DNA from: an uncultured Acidimicrobiia bacterium
Lineage (GTDB): Bacteria; Actinomycetota; Acidimicrobiia; Spongiisociales; UBA5794
Assembly (NCBI GenBank): GCA_913031525.1
Contig: CAJWGC010000022.1
Location: forward strand, 1-11,669
Length of the DNA: 11,669 nucleotides
Reading direction: 5' to 3'
Numbering within the stretch: the first letter of the stretch is position 1; each line of letters starts with the position of its first letter. Both the position numbers and the translations under genes were made by a program. Shown here in pieces: positions 1 through 6,614 of this stretch. The notes beneath the pieces were generated by a model. The model searched no databases and had not been told where the DNA came from. It worked only from the letters and a program-made list of their open reading frames with translations.

Positions 1-871
1 GACCGATGAATTCGACTCCAGCCAGCAGTTCTCCGTTAGTGACTCCGGTTGCGGCGAAGAAAGTGTTGTCAGAATTGACCAGGCCTCGATTCGTGATTAC
101 TTCGTCGAGGTCGAGGTTGTGATCGTGAGCATAGTTCCGCTCTTCAGTATCGCGAGGCCACAGTTTGCACTGAATCTCGCCGCGGAGGGCTGTCATGGCG
201 CATGCGGCAGTTACGGCTTCTGGCGATCCCCCGATTCCGAAGAGAATGTCGATCGGACTGTCTCTTTTAGCTGTAGAGATTGCTCCTGAGATATCGCCGT
301 CTTCGATGAGAGCAATCCGGCTGCCGGTTTCTCGAATCGCTTGGATATAGCCTTGGTTACGGGGACGGTCGAGGATGATCGCGGTGACATCTGATATGGC
401 TTTACCTTTTGCCTTTGCCACACGTTTCAGATTTTCTTCGACTGGCGCCTCGATGTCTACCAAGCCGGCGGCTTCCTCACCGACCGCAAGTTTGTCCATG
501 TATACGAGTGCTCCCGGAGCGTACATCGAACCTTGTTCTGCTAGGGCAATGACAGCGATAGCGCCAGGCATCCCGAGAGAAGTCAGGCGGGTGCCATCCA
601 CAGGGTCTACTGCTACGTCGACTTTCGGGGGCTCACCATTTCCGATTGATTCACCGTTATAAAGCATTGGTGCTTCGTCTTTTTCCCCCTCGCCGATAAC
701 GACGACCCCGTCCATATCGATCGTACTGAGTACGGCTCGCATCGCGTCAACGGCAGCCTGATCTACGGCTTCCTTGTTCCCCCGTCCCTGATAGCGGGCT
801 GCAGCCATGGCGGCCGACTCTGTGACTCTCACGAGCTCGAGAGCGAGGTTCCTCTCGGGCTTTTGGCTCAT
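1..871 (-). CDS. glpX: Fructose-1,6-bisphosphatase class II (GlpX), C-terminus cut by the window edge
   Basis: Hydrolyses fructose 1,6-bisphosphate to fructose 6-phosphate in gluconeogenesis, in the cytoplasm. The frame is open from an ATG at 871 to the window edge, giving 290 residues. E. coli GlpX has 336, so perhaps 30-45 C-terminal residues lie outside. Visible family motifs are GNKEAVD (31-37), GEGEKDEAPM (60-69), DPVDGTR (89-95) and a GIGGSPEAV block in the C-terminal half. D37, E61, D89 and D92 sit at a constant offset of four from the E. coli metal ligands D33, E57, D85 and E88, with Asp replacing the last Glu. A GGAG Shine-Dalgarno lies 6 bases before the ATG. The gene starts 21 bases after the thiolase stop on the same strand, so it is probably the last or a late gene of that operon. 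Class II enzymes are the usual gluconeogenic FBPase of actinobacteria. Inositol monophosphatases share the fold but lack this motif set. Confidence 0.95.
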   Translation of the reverse strand, partial: MSQKPERNLALELVRVTESAAMAAARYQGRGNKEAVDQAAVDAMRAVLSTIDMDGVVVIGEGEKDEAPMLYNGESIGNGEPPKVDVAVDPVDGTRLTSLGMPGAIAVIALAEQGSMYAPGALVYMDKLAVGEEAAGLVDIEAPVEENLKRVAKAKGKAISDVTAIILDRPRNQGYIQAIRETGSRIALIEDGDISGAISTAKRDSPIDILFGIGGSPEAVTAACAMTALRGEIQCKLWPRDTEERNYAHDHNLDLDEVITNRGLVNSDNTFFAATGVTNGELLAGVEFIG

Positions 872-892
872 GACTTCTCCGATCTCGTTTAT

Positions 893-2074
893 CTACGCCA
901 CTCGTAAGACCAGCGCGTCTCCTTGTCCTCCGCCTCCGCAGAGGGCCGCAGCGCCGATTCCGCCACCGCGATTGCGCAGTGCATTGATGAGAGTAACGGC
1001 GATGCGTGCTCCTGTAGCTCCTAGCGGATGACCAAGCGCTACAGCCCCTCCATTGACATTCACGATGGAGTGATCGAGTTGGAGAATCTGAGATGACCAG
1101 ATTGCCACTGAAATGAAGGCTTCGTTGATTTCCACCAGATCGAGGTCAGCAACTTTCAGTGAAGCGTGTTTGAGGGCGATTTCCAGTGCTTCTGCTGGTC
1201 TCTCATGCAACGTAGCATCAGGTCCTGCCGTCTGGCCGAAGGAAATAACCTCCGCCAGTATTGGAAGCTTGGCTGCTTCAGCCGCTTTTCGGTCAGCGAC
1301 CACCACTGCGGCGGCACCGTCAGAGATCTGAGATGCATTTCCTGCAGTGATAGTTCCTTTCGACGAAAACGCTGGATGAAGAGAAGATAACTTTTCTACA
1401 GTCGTGCCGGGACGTATTCCTTCGTCGCGATTCGAGACGAAAGATCCTTCTTTTCCATCGGATACAGGAACCGGTGTGATCTCATCAGCGAAAGCTCCGG
1501 ATTCGGAAGCAGCTAGTGCCCGGTTATGACTGGCTGCGGCCCATTCGTCTTGTTTGTTTCGGTCGATGCCTAAAGAGTGGTTTTTGCGATCAGACGACTC
1601 GCCCATGGTGCACTGATCGAAGGAACACCAGAGTCCATCGTGCTGTACGGTGTCACGTAGGGGCCTGTCGCCGATTCCGAACCCTTGGCGGATTCCTGAG
1701 ACGATATGCGGTGTGTTTGTCATAGATTCCATACCGCCAGCTACTACAAAGTCTGATTCTCCGAGACGGATATGGCGTGTGGCCTCAGCTATCGATGTCA
1801 TTCCAGACAGGCATACCTTGTTGATTGTGGTTGCGGGTGTTGACATCGGAATTCCACCGAATCGAGCTGCTTGGCGAGCGGTAATCTGCCCCTGACCAGC
1901 CTGGATAGCGTGACCGAAAAGAACTTCATTTACTTGTTCGGCTGGGAGCTCTGCCCGTTCGAGGGCAGCTTGGATGGCATATCCGCCAAGCTCCATTGCT
2001 GTGAGCGACGAAAAGACCCCATTGAATTTGCCTATAGGGGTTCGCGCTATCGAACAGATGACCGGATTGGGCAT
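893..2074 (-). CDS. Acetyl-CoA C-acetyltransferase (thiolase)
   Basis: A 393-residue thiolase, the normal length for the family. It condenses two acetyl-CoA to acetoacetyl-CoA or, in reverse, cleaves 3-ketoacyl-CoA. The catalytic set is complete: nucleophile C88 in NKVCLSG, H349 in GHPLGATGAR, and C379 in LCGGGGQGD, plus the NEAF motif. The N-terminal and C-terminal thiolase halves are both intact. I start it at the ATG at 2074, which an AAGGA Shine-Dalgarno precedes at good spacing; an in-frame GTG seven codons upstream (2095) is less likely. It lies 58 bases after the epsilon-like gene and 21 bases before glpX, all on one strand. A thiolase beside methylmalonyl-CoA epimerase also occurs in other actinobacteria, which suggests linked acyl-CoA metabolism. 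Whether it is biosynthetic or degradative cannot be told from sequence alone. Confidence 0.94.
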   Translation of the reverse strand: MPNPVICSIARTPIGKFNGVFSSLTAMELGGYAIQAALERAELPAEQVNEVLFGHAIQAGQGQITARQAARFGGIPMSTPATTINKVCLSGMTSIAEATRHIRLGESDFVVAGGMESMTNTPHIVSGIRQGFGIGDRPLRDTVQHDGLWCSFDQCTMGESSDRKNHSLGIDRNKQDEWAAASHNRALAASESGAFADEITPVPVSDGKEGSFVSNRDEGIRPGTTVEKLSSLHPAFSSKGTITAGNASQISDGAAAVVVADRKAAEAAKLPILAEVISFGQTAGPDATLHERPAEALEIALKHASLKVADLDLVEINEAFISVAIWSSQILQLDHSIVNVNGGAVALGHPLGATGARIAVTLINALRNRGGGIGAAALCGGGGQGDALVLRVA

Positions 2075-2132
2075 TCGTGATTCCTTGCTATGCACGATTG
2101 AGGATACCGGTAGAGAAAAGATTCGGCTGCAG

Positions 2133-2351
2133 TCAACCTTCGGACTTGGTATTTGTCTTTGAGGTTTTGTGCGGGATGGGAGCGCGGGGCGCTGTTCTGA
2201 TGTTTCCAGGGCGCCACGCGCGAACCCATTCGCGTTGGCGATGAGGCGATGGCGGAACCGCTGCAGCTGTAGCCTCTTCGTTCAACAATTGTGAGATCAC
2301 GGTCGCGATCGCTGCTGATTGTTCATTGCTGGGATTGCCAGAGATAATCAT
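2133..2351 (-). CDS. Acyl-CoA carboxylase epsilon-subunit-like small protein
   Basis: A 72-residue protein starting MIISGNPSNEQSAAI, followed by a helix to about residue 24, an Ala/Pro-rich linker, and a tail with W42 and W46 and many Arg and Pro. This layout matches the actinobacterial carboxylase epsilon subunits (AccE/PccE), whose N-terminus reads roughly VVRGNPTxEELAAL and whose tail carries a conserved tryptophan. In those systems the small subunit binds the beta subunit and stabilises or activates propionyl- or acetyl-CoA carboxylase. Its ATG overlaps the TGA of the epimerase gene in an ATGA junction, implying translational coupling. That neighbour acts on the product of propionyl-CoA carboxylase, which supports the assignment. 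The large alpha and beta subunits are not in the window. The protein is small and divergent, so family membership is likely but not certain. Confidence 0.72.
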   Translation of the reverse strand: MIISGNPSNEQSAAIATVISQLLNEEATAAAVPPSPHRQREWVRAWRPGNIRTAPRAPIPHKTSKTNTKSEG

Positions 2352-2755
2352 GTCTTCAGCTCTACAAGTTCAATGAGGGTTCCTGCGAATGTATGTGGAT
2401 GTACAAAAGCAATTCGAGAGCCGCGGCCTCCTTGCCTTGGCGTGTCATCCACGAGCCGGGCGCCTTCGTCACGTAGATGTTCAAGCGCTTTCTCGATATC
2501 GGTTACCGCGAGTGCGATGTGATGGAGTCCCTCACCGCTTCGTTCGAGGAACCGTCCCACAGGTGTATCGGCCCCCAAAGGCTGAAGCAGTTGGATGTAA
2601 CTTCCGCCTACCGCCAGCATTGCTTCTTCTACGCCTTGACTTTCGATGGTTTCCCGGTAGAGAGGAGTTCCGCCGAATAGATTTTCGTATTGGGCTATAG
2701 CCTTATCTAGATCCGGCACAGCCAGAGCAATGTGGTCGAGGTTGTATGTCAGCAT
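2348..2755 (-). CDS. mce: Methylmalonyl-CoA epimerase
   Basis: A 135-residue protein of the glyoxalase/VOC fold that interconverts the (S) and (R) forms of methylmalonyl-CoA. It links propionyl-CoA carboxylase to the B12-dependent mutase. Two beta-alpha repeats are visible: DHIALAVPDLDKAI near the N-terminus and HHIALAVTDIEKAL in the second half. The four expected metal ligands are present: H8, Q55 (in YIQLLQPL), H79 and E129 (in TLIELVEL). They match in order and type the His, Gln, His, Glu set of the Propionibacterium enzyme. The length is typical. I use the ATG at 2755; a GTG directly before it (2758) is equally possible because neither has a strong Shine-Dalgarno. The stop overlaps the start of the downstream epsilon-like gene. 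A promoter candidate lies 70-98 bases upstream, making this the probable first gene of the mce, epsilon, thiolase, glpX unit. Confidence 0.93.
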   Translation of the reverse strand: MLTYNLDHIALAVPDLDKAIAQYENLFGGTPLYRETIESQGVEEAMLAVGGSYIQLLQPLGADTPVGRFLERSGEGLHHIALAVTDIEKALEHLRDEGARLVDDTPRQGGRGSRIAFVHPHTFAGTLIELVELKT

Positions 2756-2824
2756 CACGGGTAGGTTATTCCGTTCTCATGTCGCGTTGGCCGAAACTGT
2801 TGTTATCGATATTTCGGAGGAGCA

Positions 2825-2853
2825 GATATACCGCTCTGGTTGCAACTTCTCAA
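2825..2853 (-). promoter_or_regulatory. Putative promoter of the mce-thiolase-glpX unit
   Basis: Reading on the minus strand, TTGAGA (plus 2848-2853) and TATATC (plus 2825-2830) are separated by exactly 17 bases. That is 5/6 and 4/6 agreement with the housekeeping consensus. Transcription would begin near 2818, leaving a leader of about 60 bases before the mce start. The 186-base gap between the PHP gene and mce holds no convincing ORF and no clear terminator hairpin. Confidence 0.4.
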
Positions 2854-2944
2854 TCTGGATGGTTCCATAATTTGACAGCGATTTGCAATATTTCAGACCA
2901 GTTCGAAAGTAGTTTTCTCTATTGCAGTTGGTTCGTTCGTCAGG

Positions 2945-3787
2945 TCAGGCGTCACGTGCTGCTAAGAGAGCGTCTATTGCATCATCAGGTACATCTAGGT
3001 CGCCACGACCTCTGCCGATGAAAATATCCTTCTTGTAACGACCGTGGTAGTCGGAGCCGCCTGTAGCAGCGATGCCAAGTTGAAGGCAGAGGTTGGCTAG
3101 ATGGGCGCGCTGATCTGGCATGTACTCACCGTAGTAAGCCTCTATTCCGCCGAGTCCTGCGCTAGCTAACTTGAGAAAAGCTTCGCGGTAGTCCTCAGAG
3201 GAGATTCCTAGAGTATGCGGATGGGCTATGACCGGAACGGCTCGCGAGTCGCGAGCTAGCTCGATCGCGCGCTGAGCGTCGAGGCGCTGTCTTGATACGT
3301 ACGCTGGTCGACCTGTCGCTAGATATTTGTCGAATGCCGATTGAATGTCGGCTACATAGCCCTTTTGGACGAGCACAGCGGCGAAGTGAGGCCTTCCGAT
3401 TCCGGAGCCGTCTGCTTCTGCGTCGATCTCCTCGTACGAAATTTCGATACCTAGATCGGCCAATCGTTTCACCATTATGTGGTTGCGATCCTGTCGGCCT
3501 TGCTGAAGAGCAGCAAGCTCGTCTTGCAGCGGTCCTGCTCCTGGATCGAGGAAGTAGACAAGCATGTGCATCGCCCTTCCGGACCAATTCACTGACAGTT
3601 CTGTTCCTGGAATGAACTCGATTCTCGCTTTGTTGGCTGCCGTTTGAGCTTCGATGATTCCGTCGAGGTTGTCATGGTCCGTGAGCGCTATTGCCGAAAG
3701 TCCTGCTTCGGAGGCGAGCGATACCAGTGTTGCCGGGTCGTCTGATCCATCCGACTTATTGCTGTGGAGGTGTAGGTCGACTGACAC
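2945..3787 (-). CDS. PHP-domain phosphoesterase (RNase AM / YciV / TrpH type)
   Basis: A 280-residue metal-dependent phosphoesterase of the PHP family. The ordered metal-binding motifs are all visible: DLHLHSNKSDG (H6, H8, D13), LTDHDN (D37, H38), GTELS (E63), H74, GRPHF (H134), VIAHPHT (H189, H191) and GGSDYHG (D246, H248). The set and the roughly 280-residue length fit stand-alone enzymes of the YciV/RNase AM group. Those act as 5'-3' exonucleases on short RNA and as 3',5'-nucleoside bisphosphate phosphatases. The domain is not attached to a polymerase, and histidinol-phosphate phosphatase is less likely given the motif spacing. The start is GTG with a GGTGG Shine-Dalgarno four bases upstream. 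It follows the small membrane-protein gene by 34 bases and is probably cotranscribed with it. The substrate is inferred from the family, not proven here. Confidence 0.9.
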   Translation of the reverse strand: MSVDLHLHSNKSDGSDDPATLVSLASEAGLSAIALTDHDNLDGIIEAQTAANKARIEFIPGTELSVNWSGRAMHMLVYFLDPGAGPLQDELAALQQGRQDRNHIMVKRLADLGIEISYEEIDAEADGSGIGRPHFAAVLVQKGYVADIQSAFDKYLATGRPAYVSRQRLDAQRAIELARDSRAVPVIAHPHTLGISSEDYREAFLKLASAGLGGIEAYYGEYMPDQRAHLANLCLQLGIAATGGSDYHGRYKKDIFIGRGRGDLDVPDDAIDALLAARDA

Positions 3788-3821
3788 TTATCCACCGGAG
3801 AGAAGCGGAAGATCTCGGTTC

Positions 3822-3995
3822 TTATCCATTACCCCAAATTCTTAGCGCGACAAAGAAAACGATAGCGAAGAGCACGGAGTAGAAGACGACACGACGGGCA
3901 CGTTTAATCAGCTGGACGCGACGCGCTTTTTTCCGCTCCGCGGCCTGTTTAGCCAGTTTGTTCGCCCTTTGCCGAGCTCGTTTTTCTGTAGACAT
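3822..3995 (-). CDS. Small basic single-pass membrane protein (57 aa), function unknown
   Basis: A short ORF with a striking layout. Residues 1-35 are hydrophilic and very basic (many Arg, Lys and Ala, probably one amphipathic helix). Residues 36-51 (VVFYSVLFAIVFFVAL) form one membrane segment, and a short tail ends in IWGNG. By the positive-inside rule the basic N-terminus would face the cytoplasm. It is supported as a real gene by near-perfect -35 and -10 elements placed just before the ATG and by the coding pattern (charged region, then clean hydrophobic run). Its stop is 34 bases before the GTG of the PHP gene on the same strand. I do not recognise the family. Small membrane proteins of this type may modulate larger membrane complexes, but no partner is indicated. 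Confidence 0.72.
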   Translation of the reverse strand: MSTEKRARQRANKLAKQAAERKKARRVQLIKRARRVVFYSVLFAIVFFVALRIWGNG

Positions 3996-4351
3996 GGCTC
4001 TCTAATTATAAATACAAGACGTCTTTGTCAACCAGGTTGGTTATCTCACTTCCCAGTGGTCATTCGCTCAAAATACAAGGTCTCTGTCGGGCGGCTCCTC
4101 TTGCCGTGTCCGTTTTCGGCGTCATCCTGAAGGCCTTGTATTCAAAGGAATGGGGATGAATCGACATCTCGATCGGACTAAGAATTGCGCCGGTTTCTTG
4201 TCTGTCGTTTTTATCGATACCGCTAAGCATGCTCCGGATAGGAGAATCAGGATTGCAGCGACGACGACAGAAAAACGGAACAAGGGGATGATCGCAACGG
4301 CTTGCGATGCAAGCGAAGCATCTTGGAAGGTGCCGGTAAACTCCTCGCGGG
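3996..4351. other. Divergent non-coding region upstream of lysC, rich in inverted repeats
   Basis: No convincing gene lies in these 356 bases. AATACAAG occurs at 4011-4018 and 4072-4079, and its complement CTTGTATT at 4135-4142; AATACAAGG (4072-4080) and CCTTGTATT (4134-4142) form 9-base inverted arms. A second inverted pair is CTTGT-CTGT-CGTTTTT (4197-4212) against AAAAACG-GA-ACAAG (4271-4284). Nearer lysC, GCTTGC/GCAAGC (4300-4314) and GATGC/GCATC (4306-4322) would form mutually exclusive small hairpins. I see no clear plus-strand promoter for lysC; weak candidates lie around 4185-4215. The region may be a regulated leader for the aspartate-pathway operon, but no known riboswitch consensus is recognised. 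Confidence 0.5.
4005..4031 (-). promoter_or_regulatory. Consensus-like promoter with almost no leader
   Basis: On the minus strand TTGACA (plus 4026-4031) and TATAAT (plus 4005-4010) are both perfect consensus hexamers, with a short 15-base spacer. The spacer contains the 10-base palindrome AAGACGTCTT (plus 4016-4025), a possible operator. Only 9 bases separate the -10 box from the ATG at 3995. The transcript would therefore have a leader of roughly 0-4 bases. Leaderless mRNAs are common in actinobacteria. It would drive the small membrane-protein gene and probably the PHP gene. Confidence 0.6.
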
Positions 4352-5581
4352 ATGTCTCTTGTGGTTCAAAAATACGGTGGCACATCGGTGGCGAACGCGG
4401 ATCGGATTCGCAACGTCGCTGAGTGCATTGCTGCGACCCACAGCTCAGGTTGTGAAGTCGTGGTAGTCGTTTCGGCTATGGGCCATACGACCGACGATCT
4501 GCTGCATCTAGCAAGAGAGGTGAGCGATAACGATCACCCTAGAGAACTAGACATGCTCTTAACTGCAGGCGAGAGAGTCGCTATGGCGCTTTGTGCGATG
4601 GCGCTGCGAGACCTTGGGGTTCCAGCAGTTAGCTTGACGGGATCCCAGGCTGGGATTCTCACCACGGCTGCACACGGCGCGGCAGAGATTGTGGGTATTC
4701 GCTCTTCCAGAGTGAGAGAGAGCCTCTCAGAAGGACGTGTGGTAATCGTCGCTGGGTTCCAAGGAGTTGACCCTGATTCAAAAGAGGTAACCACCCTTGG
4801 CCGCGGTGGATCTGATGCGACGGCGGTGGCGTTGGCGGCTGATCTTGAGGCGGATGAATGCGAGATTTACACAGACGTTGATGGTGTTTTTACCGCCGAC
4901 CCGCGTGTTGTGCCAAACGCGAGAAAGATAGATGAGATCACCTATGAAGAGATGCTGGAGCTCGCTACAGGTGGCGCCAGGGTACTGATGCCTCGGGCTG
5001 TGGAGTTTGGACGACGTTATTCCATCCCGATTCATGTACGGTCTTCGTTTCATGGGAGACCTGGAACCCTTGTTAAGGAGGACACGATGGAAGAGCCCAT
5101 CGTTCGGGGCGTTGCCCACGACACTTCAGAAGCAAAGATCACAATTCACGCTGTGCCAGATAATCCAGGCGTGGCGGCGGCAATATTTGAGCCTCTAGCT
5201 GAGGCCGGTGTCAACGTCGACATGATTGTCCAGAATGTCTCACATGACGGTGTAACTGACATCAGCTTCACCGTCCCGAACCGGCAAATCGATTTAGCTC
5301 GTCATGTGTCCAACGATGCGGCAGATGACGTCGGTGCTTTACGTGTAGATGTCGATGACAATATCGCCAAAGTCTCTCTTGTCGGGGCTGGCATGAAGAC
5401 AGAGTCTGGAGTCGCGGCGAAGATGTTTCGCGTTCTTTCCTCCCACAACATCAATATCGAGATGCTCTCAACTTCGTTGATACGCATTTCGTGCGTTGTT
5501 CGCGGCGAAGAAGTCGAGTCGGCAGTGAGAGGTCTTCATGAAGCCTTTGCTGTTGGCAGTGACCAAGAGACTGTGAGGTGA
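4352..5581 (+). CDS. lysC: Aspartokinase (alpha subunit, with C-terminal ACT domains)
   Basis: Phosphorylates L-aspartate, the first step toward lysine, threonine, methionine and diaminopimelate. The 409 residues match the class of actinobacterial and Bacillus aspartokinase II. The amino-acid-kinase domain (1 to about 240) starts VVQKYGGTSV and has FQG (136-138), TTLGRGGSDATAVALA (147-162), and the YTDVDGVFTADPR block (173-185). Two ACT domains follow from about 262, including QNVSHDGVTDISFTVP and VSLVGAGMK. In Corynebacterium glutamicum the matching segment carries the lysine/threonine feedback sites, so feedback inhibition is likely. The ATG at 4352 is chosen because MSLVVQKYGG is the family N-terminus, although its Shine-Dalgarno (GCGGG) is poor. 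The stop overlaps the GTG of asd by four bases. A strong internal ribosome site predicts a separate beta subunit. Confidence 0.96.
   Translation: MSLVVQKYGGTSVANADRIRNVAECIAATHSSGCEVVVVVSAMGHTTDDLLHLAREVSDNDHPRELDMLLTAGERVAMALCAMALRDLGVPAVSLTGSQAGILTTAAHGAAEIVGIRSSRVRESLSEGRVVIVAGFQGVDPDSKEVTTLGRGGSDATAVALAADLEADECEIYTDVDGVFTADPRVVPNARKIDEITYEEMLELATGGARVLMPRAVEFGRRYSIPIHVRSSFHGRPGTLVKEDTMEEPIVRGVAHDTSEAKITIHAVPDNPGVAAAIFEPLAEAGVNVDMIVQNVSHDGVTDISFTVPNRQIDLARHVSNDAADDVGALRVDVDDNIAKVSLVGAGMKTESGVAAKMFRVLSSHNINIEMLSTSLIRISCVVRGEEVESAVRGLHEAFAVGSDQETVR
5075..5089 (+). promoter_or_regulatory. Internal ribosome binding site in lysC
   Basis: AAGGAGG (5075-5081), the strongest Shine-Dalgarno seen in the window, lies 5 bases before an in-frame ATG at 5087, which is codon 246 of lysC. 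It sits at the junction between the kinase domain and the ACT domains. This is where other Gram-positive lysC genes start their beta subunit. It contrasts with the weak site in front of the full-length start. Confidence 0.75.
5087..5581 (+). CDS. lysC: Aspartokinase beta subunit (internal in-frame product of lysC)
   Basis: A second product predicted from the same reading frame: 164 residues beginning MEEPIVRGVAHDTSEAKI and containing only the two ACT regulatory domains. In Bacillus subtilis and Corynebacterium glutamicum, aspartokinase is an alpha2beta2 complex. Its beta chain (about 160-170 residues) is made from an internal lysC start at this same point, and lysine and threonine bind at ACT interfaces between chains. 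The length, position and strong AAGGAGG site all match. This is an overlapping product, not a separate gene, and has not been shown experimentally for this organism. Confidence 0.72.
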   Translation: MEEPIVRGVAHDTSEAKITIHAVPDNPGVAAAIFEPLAEAGVNVDMIVQNVSHDGVTDISFTVPNRQIDLARHVSNDAADDVGALRVDVDDNIAKVSLVGAGMKTESGVAAKMFRVLSSHNINIEMLSTSLIRISCVVRGEEVESAVRGLHEAFAVGSDQETVR

Positions 5582-6597
5582 CAGCTCCGTTGAGGATCGG
5601 TATCGCGGGCGCTACCGGAGTGGTGGGAAGCACGATGCTTGCAATTCTGGAAGAGCGTGATTTCCCCGTTGGGGAACTTCGTCTTTTCGCGTCGGCTCGA
5701 TCAGTAGGCCATAGTGTCGCTACACGATGGGGAGATGTATTCGTGGAGGATTTAGAGATAGCTGATCCTTCCGGTCTGGACATCGCTCTCTATTCGGCAG
5801 GGGCGGATCGCTCTAAATCCCATGTTCCTCGTTTTGTAGAAGCCGGGGCGGTGGTCGTCGACAACTCTTCGGCGTTCCGTCTAGATGCAGCGGTTCCCCT
5901 TGTTGTCGCTGGAGTGAACGATGCTGCTGTGGCTGAGCACAGTGGCGTTATAGCCAATCCGAACTGCACGACGATGATTCTGATGATGGCGATTGGACCA
6001 CTTCATGCCCGCGCCAAACTGCAGCGGCTTGTTGCCACGTCTTATCAGGCAGTATCCGGGTCGGGACGAGCTGGAGTGGAAATCCTTTCGCACGAATTAA
6101 AGGTTTTGAGCAAGGATGAGGATTCACTGGTGCGGGGCGGCTGGTCTGATCCTGCTGGGAATCTTTACTCGCGCCCTATTGGCTACAACGTACTCGCTCA
6201 TGCCGGATCCTTCACTGAGCGCGGCTATACAGATGAAGAGTGGAAATTGGTCAACGAGACGCGCAAGATTCTCGAAGTGCCAGATATTCTGGTTGAACCA
6301 ACCTGTGTTCGAGTGCCTGTTATGGCGGGGCATAGCGTGGCTGCGACGATGTTTTTCCAGGATCCGTTATCGAAGGATCAGGCCTTGGAGGCGCTGTCCG
6401 CTACGTCCGGCATTCAACTCTGGGATGATGTGAGAGTACCGACACCACTCGACAGCGCTGGTATCGATGATGTTCTTGTAGGGCGCGTGAGAGACACGTT
6501 AGGTGAGCCCGGAGGTATCAACCTGTGGGTTGTCGGAGACAATTTACGGAAGGGTGCGGCGTTGAACGCTGTCCAGATTGCGGAGTTGTTTCTCTAG
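5578..6597 (+). CDS. asd: Aspartate-semialdehyde dehydrogenase
   Basis: Reduces aspartyl phosphate from LysC to aspartate semialdehyde with NADPH, the branch point to diaminopimelate/lysine and to homoserine. The protein has 339 residues, normal for the family. Visible features are the NADP-binding GATGVVG loop (11-17), catalytic C130 in NPNCTT, Q157 and the SGSGRAG loop, substrate-binding R245, and catalytic H252 in MAGHSVA. The start is GTG, embedded in a GTGA overlap with the lysC stop, so its translation is probably coupled to lysC. The lysC-asd pairing is the usual actinobacterial arrangement. It ends 17 bases from the stop of the convergent SRPBCC gene, and I see no clear terminator hairpin between them. 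Confidence 0.97.
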   Translation: MTAPLRIGIAGATGVVGSTMLAILEERDFPVGELRLFASARSVGHSVATRWGDVFVEDLEIADPSGLDIALYSAGADRSKSHVPRFVEAGAVVVDNSSAFRLDAAVPLVVAGVNDAAVAEHSGVIANPNCTTMILMMAIGPLHARAKLQRLVATSYQAVSGSGRAGVEILSHELKVLSKDEDSLVRGGWSDPAGNLYSRPIGYNVLAHAGSFTERGYTDEEWKLVNETRKILEVPDILVEPTCVRVPVMAGHSVAATMFFQDPLSKDQALEALSATSGIQLWDDVRVPTPLDSAGIDDVLVGRVRDTLGEPGGINLWVVGDNLRKGAALNAVQIAELFL

Positions 6598-6614
6598 CGA
6601 AGCTGCTTTGGATG

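Noticed and set aside
2074..2095. Upstream GTG start adding seven residues to the thiolase
   Set aside because: AAGGA is correctly spaced for the ATG at 2074, and MPNPVICSIARTP matches the usual thiolase N-terminus.
3195..3587. 130-residue Arg/Ser-rich minus-strand ORF
   Set aside because: It is an alternate frame of the PHP phosphoesterase gene, whose metal motifs are intact in the chosen frame.
4122..4385. Minus-strand ORF with a hydrophobic stretch (FRFSVVVAAILILLSGACLA) that resembles a lipoprotein signal or membrane helix
   Set aside because: It overlaps the start of lysC on the other strand. Its only ATG is inside lysC, a shorter version would need a TTG without a ribosome site, and the sequence after the hydrophobic run looks non-coding. 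It would be worth restoring if relatives conserve it.
6598..6614. Possible bidirectional terminator between asd and the SRPBCC gene
   Set aside because: The 17-base gap and flanks contain no stem longer than a few bases and no T run.
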